Origin: Amycolatopsis japonica
Lineage (GTDB): Bacteria > Actinomycetota > Actinomycetes > Mycobacteriales > Pseudonocardiaceae
Direction: 5' to 3'
Length of the DNA: 64,000 bases
NCBI RefSeq assembly: GCF_000732925.1
Contig: NZ_CP008953.1
Location: forward strand, 4,526,001-4,590,000
Positions within the stretch are counted from its first letter, which is position 1. Each line of letters opens with the position of its first letter. This document shows, piece by piece, positions 59,382 through 64,000 of the stretch. A model generated the notes under the pieces. The model saw nothing but the letters and a program-made list of their open reading frames with translations. It did no database searches and was not told the origin of the DNA. Made by a program: the position numbers and the translations under genes.

Positions 59382-60620
59382 GTGTTGTCCATCGCGCTCC
59401 TGCTGATCGTCCTGGCCTTCGCGGTGATCAGGCCACGCGGCCTCCCGGAGGCGGTCGCCGCCGTCCCCGCCGCCGGGATCGTGCTGGTGGCGGGTGCGAT
59501 CTCGTTCCCCGACGCGCTCGACGAGGTCACCAGGCTCGCCCCGGTCGTCGGCTTCCTCGCCGCGGTGCTCGTCCTGGCCAAACTGTGCGACGACGAAGGG
59601 CTGTTCCAAGCGGCGGGAACGCTCATGGCGCGGTTCAGCCGGGGGAAGCCTCGACGGCTGCTGCCCGCGGTGTTCGCGGTCGCGGCGGCGGTCACCGTGG
59701 TGCTCAGCCTGGACGCCACCGTCGTCCTGCTGACCCCCGTCGTGTTCGCCACCGCCGCGCGGATGGGCGCGCGGGCCAAACCGCACGCCTACGCCTGCAC
59801 GCATCTGGCGAACTCGGCCTCGTTGCTGCTGCCGGTGTCCAACCTGACCAACCTGCTCGCCGTCGCCGCGACCGGGATCTCGTTCCTGCGGTTCACCGCG
59901 CTGATGACCTTGCCCTGGCTCGCGGCGGTCCTCACCGAATACCTGGTGTTCCGCCGGTTCTTCGCCGCCGACCTGGCGGCCCGGCCGCGGGGCGGGAAGG
60001 TCGTCACGGCCGGGAAGGTCCCGACGTTCGTCCTGGTCGTGCTCGGGCTGACACTGGCGGGTTTCGTCGTCACGTCGCTGATGGACGTCAGCCCCGCGTG
60101 GGCCGCGTTCGCCGGAGCCGCCGTCCTGGCCTGCCGCGCGCTCGCGCAGCGGCGGACCTCCCCCGCCGCGATCGTCCGCTCGGCGAGCATTCCCTTCGTC
60201 GCTTTCGTACTGGCGCTGGCGATCGTGGTCCGCGCCGTGGTCGACAACGGACTGGACGAGGCACTCGGCCACCTGGTGCCGACGTCGACTTCGTTCCTCG
60301 CCCTGCTCGGTGCCGCCGCGGTGGCGGCCGTCCTCGCCAACCTGATCAACAACCTTCCCGCGGTGCTCGTGCTGCTGCCGCTGGCCACCGCGGGCGGGAC
60401 ACCTGTGGTGCTGGCCGTGCTGATCGGCGTCAACCTCGGGCCGAACCTCACCTACGTCGGCTCGCTGGCGACGTTGTTGTGGCGGAGGATCCTGCACCGG
60501 CACGACACCCGGCCCGATCTCGGCGAGTTCACGCGGCTCGGGCTGCTGACCGTTCCGGCGTCCATCGTGCTCGCCGTCGCCGGCCTGTGGCTCGGCCTCG
60601 CCTTGACTTCCACTCAGTGA
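59382..60620 (+). CDS. ArsB/SLC13-type anion permease
   Basis: The 412-residue protein has about 11 hydrophobic helices and the ArsB/CitM-type segments VIRPRGLPEAVAAVPAAGIV, SLDATVVLLTPVV, HLANSASLLLPVSNLTNLL and GVNLGPNLTYVGSLATLLWR. It may export arsenite/antimonite or transport an organic anion; no ars genes lie near, so the substrate is open. GTG 59382 is listed; a CTG at 59361 with GAGGAGG 6 nt upstream would add seven residues and may be the true start. Confidence 0.8.
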   Translation: MLSIALLLIVLAFAVIRPRGLPEAVAAVPAAGIVLVAGAISFPDALDEVTRLAPVVGFLAAVLVLAKLCDDEGLFQAAGTLMARFSRGKPRRLLPAVFAVAAAVTVVLSLDATVVLLTPVVFATAARMGARAKPHAYACTHLANSASLLLPVSNLTNLLAVAATGISFLRFTALMTLPWLAAVLTEYLVFRRFFAADLAARPRGGKVVTAGKVPTFVLVVLGLTLAGFVVTSLMDVSPAWAAFAGAAVLACRALAQRRTSPAAIVRSASIPFVAFVLALAIVVRAVVDNGLDEALGHLVPTSTSFLALLGAAAVAAVLANLINNLPAVLVLLPLATAGGTPVVLAVLIGVNLGPNLTYVGSLATLLWRRILHRHDTRPDLGEFTRLGLLTVPASIVLAVAGLWLGLALTSTQ

Positions 60621-60632
60621 GAGCATGAGCGC

Positions 60633-61403
60633 ATGCCCGGCAATCTGTCCACGCCCGGCGCCGGTGTCGTCTCGCGGGCGTTCGCGCTGCTCGGCGCCTT
60701 CGACGTCGACCATCGCGAGCTGTCGCTGACCGAACTCGCGAACCGCGCCGGCCTGCCGCTGCCCACCGCGCACCGGCTCGCGCGCGATCTCGTGGGCCTG
60801 GGCGCACTGGAGCGGCGCGAAGATCGGTACGCCGTCGGCAGGCGGCTGTGGGACCTCGGGCTGCTCGCGCCCGTGCAGTTCGAACTGCGGCAGATCGCCG
60901 CTCCGTTCCTCCAGGATCTCTACGGCGCGACCGGTGCCACCGTGCACCTCGGCGAGCGGAACGGCGACCAGGTGCTCTACCTCGACCGGCTGTCCGGGAA
61001 CGCGTCCGTGCCGGTCGTCAGCCGGATCGGCGGACGGCTGCCGCTGCACGCCACCGGGGTCGGGAAGGTCCTGCTGGCCTGGGCGCCGGAGGACGTCCAG
61101 CGTCAGGTGCTCGCCTCGCTGACCCGTGTCACGCCGTACACCGTCACTCAACCAGGCCGCCTGCGCGAACAATTGCGACGCGTCCGCCGGGAGGGTTACG
61201 CGCAGACCGTCGAGGAGATGAGCCGGGGCGCCTGCTCGGTCGCCGTACCGATCCGGCAGTCCGGTGGCGACGTCGTCGCCGCGCTCGGCCTGGTCGTCCC
61301 GGATCTGAGCCGCGGCCGGGCAAGGTTGATCGCCGCGCTCCAGGTCGCGGCCGCCGGGATCGGCCGGAGCCTGCGGGTTTCACTGAGTGGAAGCGAACAC
61401 TAG
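60633..61403 (+). CDS. IclR-family regulator, likely controlling pobA
   Basis: A 256-residue IclR protein with the N-terminal winged helix (LSLTELANRAGLPLPTAHRLARDLVGLGALER) and an effector domain with LPLHATGVGKVLLAWAPED and GYAQTVEEMSRGACSVAVPI. It lies 32 nt upstream of, and in the same direction as, a 4-hydroxybenzoate 3-monooxygenase gene; IclR proteins named PobR commonly control that enzyme. An aromatic acid is the likely ligand. Confidence 0.85.
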   Translation: MPGNLSTPGAGVVSRAFALLGAFDVDHRELSLTELANRAGLPLPTAHRLARDLVGLGALERREDRYAVGRRLWDLGLLAPVQFELRQIAAPFLQDLYGATGATVHLGERNGDQVLYLDRLSGNASVPVVSRIGGRLPLHATGVGKVLLAWAPEDVQRQVLASLTRVTPYTVTQPGRLREQLRRVRREGYAQTVEEMSRGACSVAVPIRQSGGDVVAALGLVVPDLSRGRARLIAALQVAAAGIGRSLRVSLSGSEH

Positions 61404-61435
61404 GCCTTCGGCCGCCACGCGACCAGACTCCGGTC

Positions 61436-62611
61436 ATGCGTACCCCAGTCGCCATCGTCGGCGCCGGCCCGGCCGGACTCCTCCTGTCGCATCTGCTCGA
61501 TCTGGCGGGGGTCGAATCGGTGCTCGTGGAGACCCGCTCGCGCGAGTACGTCGAGGCGCGGATCCGGGCGGGCATCCTCGAACAGTCCACAGTGGACCTC
61601 CTTCGCGAGACCGGTCTCGGCGACCGGCTGGACCGGGAGGGCGACGAGCACCGTGGGATCTACCTGCAGTGGCCGGAGGAACGGCACCATCTCGACTTCG
61701 TGGACCTGGTCGGGCGAAGCGTCACCGTGTACGGCCAGACCGAGGTGACGAAGGACCTCGGCAAGGCGCGTGAGGCGGCCGGGCAACAAATCCACTACGA
61801 GGTCACCGGCACCGCCGTACACGACATCGAGACCGACCGGCCGTACGTCACGTTCACCGACGCCGACGGCGTACAGCAGCGGCTCGACGCCGACGTCGTC
61901 GTCGGCTGCGACGGCTCGTTCGGGCCTTGCCGCACCGCGATCCCCGACGCCGCGAAGCAGACTTGGGAGCGCACCTATCCCTACTCGTGGCTCGGCGTCC
62001 TCGCCGACGTCGCCCCGTCGACCGACGAGCTCATCTACGCCTGGCATCCCGACGGTTTCGCCATGCACTCGATGCGCTCGGCCACCGTCAGCAGGCTGTA
62101 CCTGCAGGTGCCCAACGGCACCGACATCGGCGACTGGTCCGACGAGCGGATCTGGGAGGCACTCGCGACCCGGCTCGGCCACGGCCAGGACGGCTGGACG
62201 CTCACGCCGGGACCGATCACCGACAAGAGTGTGCTGCCGATGCGCAGTTTCGTGCAGCAGCCCATGCGGCACGGCCGTCTCTTCCTCGCCGGCGACGCCG
62301 CCCACATCGTGCCGCCCACCGGCGCCAAGGGGCTCAACCTCGCCGTCGCCGACGTCGCCCTCCTCGCCCCCGCGCTCGCCGCTTTGGTGCGGGACAAGGA
62401 CTTCACCCTCGCCGACGCCTACTCCGACACCGCGCTGCGCCGGGTCTGGCGGTGTACGCATTTCTCGTGGTGGATGACGACGATGCTGCACCGTTCGGAC
62501 GATCCATTCGACCGGCAGTTGCAGCTTTCGCAGCTGCAGTGGCTGGCACGGAGCGAAGCGGGCCGCGCCGGGCTCGCGGAGAACTACGCGGGACTGCCCA
62601 TCGGATTCTGA
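61436..62611 (+). CDS. pobA: 4-hydroxybenzoate 3-monooxygenase
   Basis: The 391-residue class A flavin monooxygenase hydroxylates 4-hydroxybenzoate to protocatechuate with NAD(P)H and O2. It has the FAD motif VAIVGAGPAGLLLSHLL, the family segment EARIRAGILEQSTV, VVGCDGSFGPCR (DG motif), VLPMRSFVQQPM and LAGDAAHIVPPTGAKGLNLAVADV. Length equals that of Pseudomonas PobA. Together with the IclR gene it gives one step of aromatic catabolism; ring-cleavage genes are not in the window. Confidence 0.93.
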   Translation: MRTPVAIVGAGPAGLLLSHLLDLAGVESVLVETRSREYVEARIRAGILEQSTVDLLRETGLGDRLDREGDEHRGIYLQWPEERHHLDFVDLVGRSVTVYGQTEVTKDLGKAREAAGQQIHYEVTGTAVHDIETDRPYVTFTDADGVQQRLDADVVVGCDGSFGPCRTAIPDAAKQTWERTYPYSWLGVLADVAPSTDELIYAWHPDGFAMHSMRSATVSRLYLQVPNGTDIGDWSDERIWEALATRLGHGQDGWTLTPGPITDKSVLPMRSFVQQPMRHGRLFLAGDAAHIVPPTGAKGLNLAVADVALLAPALAALVRDKDFTLADAYSDTALRRVWRCTHFSWWMTTMLHRSDDPFDRQLQLSQLQWLARSEAGRAGLAENYAGLPIGF

Positions 62612-62695
62612 CCACACGAGGCGTTGCCACCGCATAGGATCGCCCCCGCGTGGCCGGACGTCCCGATCTCCGGCGGAGAGCTGTGGAAGGCAGGC

Positions 62696-63181
62696 ATGTC
62701 ACCCTTAACGTTCGCGAGTATCGAGACCATCCCCCTGGTACTGCAACTCGCGGTCGGCCTACTCGGCCTGATCGTCTCGGTCAAGGGACGCGCCCGGGGA
62801 GTCTCCGGTCTGATGGTGGCCGCTTTCGCGGTCATGCTCGTCACGACGGTGTTGGCCATCGTGTGGCAGTTCCTGTCGTTGAGCGTGTCGGACTGGGTCG
62901 AGTCCGGCGGCCTGTCCGTCGACGGCATCCGCACGATCTACCTGGCGGTCGCCATCGTGTTCGACACCGCCTCACTGCTCTCCTGGCTGCTGGTCGCGAT
63001 CGCGGTCGTCAAGAGCGGCCGTCCTTCCCGGCAGCAGCAGGGCTTCGCGCCGCCTGCCAACTACCCGATGGCGCCCCAGCCGGGCTACCCGGTGGCGCAG
63101 CCGGGTTACGCCCCGCAGGCTCAGCCGCAGCCCAACCCTCAAGCGCAGCAGCCGCCGACAGAGCAGCAGCCGCCGAGCTGA
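62696..63181 (+). CDS. Small membrane protein with Pro/Gln-rich tail
   Basis: The 161-residue product has three hydrophobic helices in its first 105 residues and then a cytoplasmic or external tail rich in Pro, Gln, Ala and Tyr with repeated PGY units (QPGYPVAQPGYAPQAQ). Such tails are common in actinobacterial membrane proteins and mediate protein contacts. ATG 62696 follows GGAAGG. Function unknown. Confidence 0.65.
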   Translation: MSPLTFASIETIPLVLQLAVGLLGLIVSVKGRARGVSGLMVAAFAVMLVTTVLAIVWQFLSLSVSDWVESGGLSVDGIRTIYLAVAIVFDTASLLSWLLVAIAVVKSGRPSRQQQGFAPPANYPMAPQPGYPVAQPGYAPQAQPQPNPQAQQPPTEQQPPS

Positions 63182-63219
63182 CGTTCACCCCGGTCACTCA
63201 CCCGCGCCGTCGATGCCAC

Positions 63220-63804
63220 TCACGACGTGACGTGAAGCCGCAACAGGTCGTCGACTCCCTCAAGGAAGGTTTCGCAGATCGGCGCGGAGTCGGTCAGACA
63301 GCCCGTGGCCATCGCGCCGTCCCGCAGCAGGACGAAGCGCCGGGCCGCGACCTCGGCCCGCGCGCTCCCCAAGTGGGCCAGCACGCCGGTGATCACGCCC
63401 GCGAACCAGTGCCGATGGGCGAGGACGGCTTTGTGCACGGGATGGGCCGGGTCCGGATACTCCGACGCGGCGTTGAGGAAGGCGCAGCCGCGGAAGCCGG
63501 GTGACCGGATGCCCTCCGTGATGTCGGCGGCGATCGCCCGCAGCGTGTCCGGCGCCGCCGCCCCCCGGGCGACGATGGCCTCGATCTGCCCACGGATCGC
63601 CTGGTCGGCTTCCTGCAGGTAGTAGACGATCAGATCGTCCTTGCCCGGGAAATGCCGGTACAGGGTCGCGCGGGTCACCTTCGCTTCGGCCACGATCCGG
63701 TCGATGCCCACGGAGTGGATGCCCTCCGCGTAGAAGAGCCTGGTCGCCGTGGTGAGCAGCCTTGTGCGCGCTTCGGACGCTTGACCTTTAACCATTACGG
63801 TCAT
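63220..63804 (-). CDS. TetR-family transcriptional regulator
   Basis: The 194-residue protein has a TetR helix-turn-helix (TRLFYAEGIHSVGIDRIVAEAKVTRATLYRHFPGKDDLI) and a C-terminal ligand domain with GCAFLNAASEYPDPAHPV, typical of a broad group of TetR repressors. It is divergent from the partial gene at the right edge, with an inverted operator pair between them. An ATG at 63795 is an alternative start. Confidence 0.87.
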   Translation of the reverse strand: MTVMVKGQASEARTRLLTTATRLFYAEGIHSVGIDRIVAEAKVTRATLYRHFPGKDDLIVYYLQEADQAIRGQIEAIVARGAAAPDTLRAIAADITEGIRSPGFRGCAFLNAASEYPDPAHPVHKAVLAHRHWFAGVITGVLAHLGSARAEVAARRFVLLRDGAMATGCLTDSAPICETFLEGVDDLLRLHVTS

Positions 63805-63814
63805 CTTACGGGAT

Positions 63815-63876
63815 AGAACGTTCGGTCTTGACCGCGCCGTACATCACTGCCAGAGTCGCGGTAGACCGAACGTTCT
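63815..63876. promoter_or_regulatory. Inverted pair of TetR operators
   Basis: AGAACGTTCGGTCT (63815-63828) and its exact complement AGACCGAACGTTCT (63863-63876) flank the divergent region. Each contains the palindromic core GAACGTTC. This is consistent with autoregulation by the TetR protein and repression of the rightward gene. Confidence 0.75.
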
Positions 63877-63899
63877 CCTCACCTCATCTAGGAGCTCCT

Positions 63900-64000
63900 G
63901 TGAGCAGCCAAACCGCCAGCCTCCGGCGCTTGTACTTCGTTCGTTTCGGCTTCGCCCTCGTGTGGGCGGGCCTGCTGTTCACGAGTGCGTCGAAGCTCGG
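63900..64000 (+). CDS. Membrane protein, 3' end outside the window
   Basis: From the GTG at 63900 (AGGAG 5 nt upstream) a frame stays open to the right edge and encodes 33 residues, starting VSSQTASLRRLYFVRFGFALVW and containing a first hydrophobic helix. It is the likely target of the divergent TetR repressor. Too little is present to name a family. Confidence 0.6.
   Translation, partial: MSSQTASLRRLYFVRFGFALVWAGLLFTSASKL

Noticed and set aside
1..64000. tRNA, rRNA, insertion sequence, integrase or prophage genes
   Set aside because: No cloverleaf-like segment, transposase motif, integrase or phage structural gene was seen on either strand.

Overview
The window is 64 kb of very GC-rich actinobacterial chromosome. 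GTG starts are frequent, genes are packed with 4-nt stop/start overlaps, several transcripts look leaderless, and DtxR/IdeR-type iron boxes and an LAxTG-type sortase motif are present. Gene content and a family of short intergenic palindromes suggest Pseudonocardiaceae, most likely Amycolatopsis; this is an inference from memory, not a database match. No rRNA, tRNA, CRISPR array, transposase or prophage was found.

Region 1 (1-13.5 kb) is ordinary accessory metabolism. It holds an alcohol/aldehyde oxidation block (partial alpha/beta hydrolase, GMC oxidoreductase, aldehyde dehydrogenase, FCD-type GntR regulator), a membrane-anchored winged-helix protein, and a DUF2268 putative metalloprotease behind a MerR-type promoter. 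It also holds a glyoxalase-like gene carrying a TetR remnant, a sortase-anchored choice-of-anchor A surface protein, a DUF318/DUF1980 membrane pair, an XRE regulator and a secreted metallophosphoesterase.

Region 2 (14.0-21.3 kb) is a tightly overlapping six-gene operon: MFS transporter, two membrane-anchored beta-propeller-like proteins, a histidine kinase, a degenerate kinase and a NarL-type response regulator. Two tandem paralogous lipoprotein genes follow, each preceded by the same dyad (GTGGT-N8-ACCAC or a one-base variant) at the same distance from a -10-like element. This looks like one signalling module.

Region 3 (22.0-43.6 kb) is a complete catecholate siderophore locus on the minus strand. 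2,3-dihydroxybenzoate synthesis (dhbA, dhbC, dhbB) is followed by activation and carrier (dhbE, free-standing ArCP), a ferric-siderophore reductase, a four-gene ABC importer, one 3301-residue NRPS (C-A-T-E-C-A-T-E-C), an MFS exporter and a type I DAHP synthase. Two iron boxes, one almost perfect, control the long operon and dhbA. The NRPS ends in a condensation domain. No thioesterase, MbtH protein or phosphopantetheinyl transferase is in the window, so chain release and product structure are open questions.

Region 4 (43.6-64 kb) starts with a repeat-rich spacer, then an AfsQ1/Q2-like two-component system with a lipoprotein, divergent from a VanY-like D,D-carboxypeptidase. After it come a saccharopine-dehydrogenase-like oxidoreductase, a GlxA-type AraC regulator, an unknown membrane protein, an SGNH hydrolase and a malonate uptake/activation operon (transporter, malonyl-CoA synthetase, fused carboxyltransferase) with a divergent GntR regulator and palindromic operators. 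Next are a PLP aminotransferase, a small tautomerase-like protein, an alditol oxidase and an ArsB-like permease. The right end has an IclR-pobA pair for 4-hydroxybenzoate, a small membrane protein and a TetR regulator divergent from a truncated membrane-protein gene.

Across the window a short palindrome, TCCACAGTGGA and close variants, recurs far more often than base composition predicts, inside genes as well as between them.
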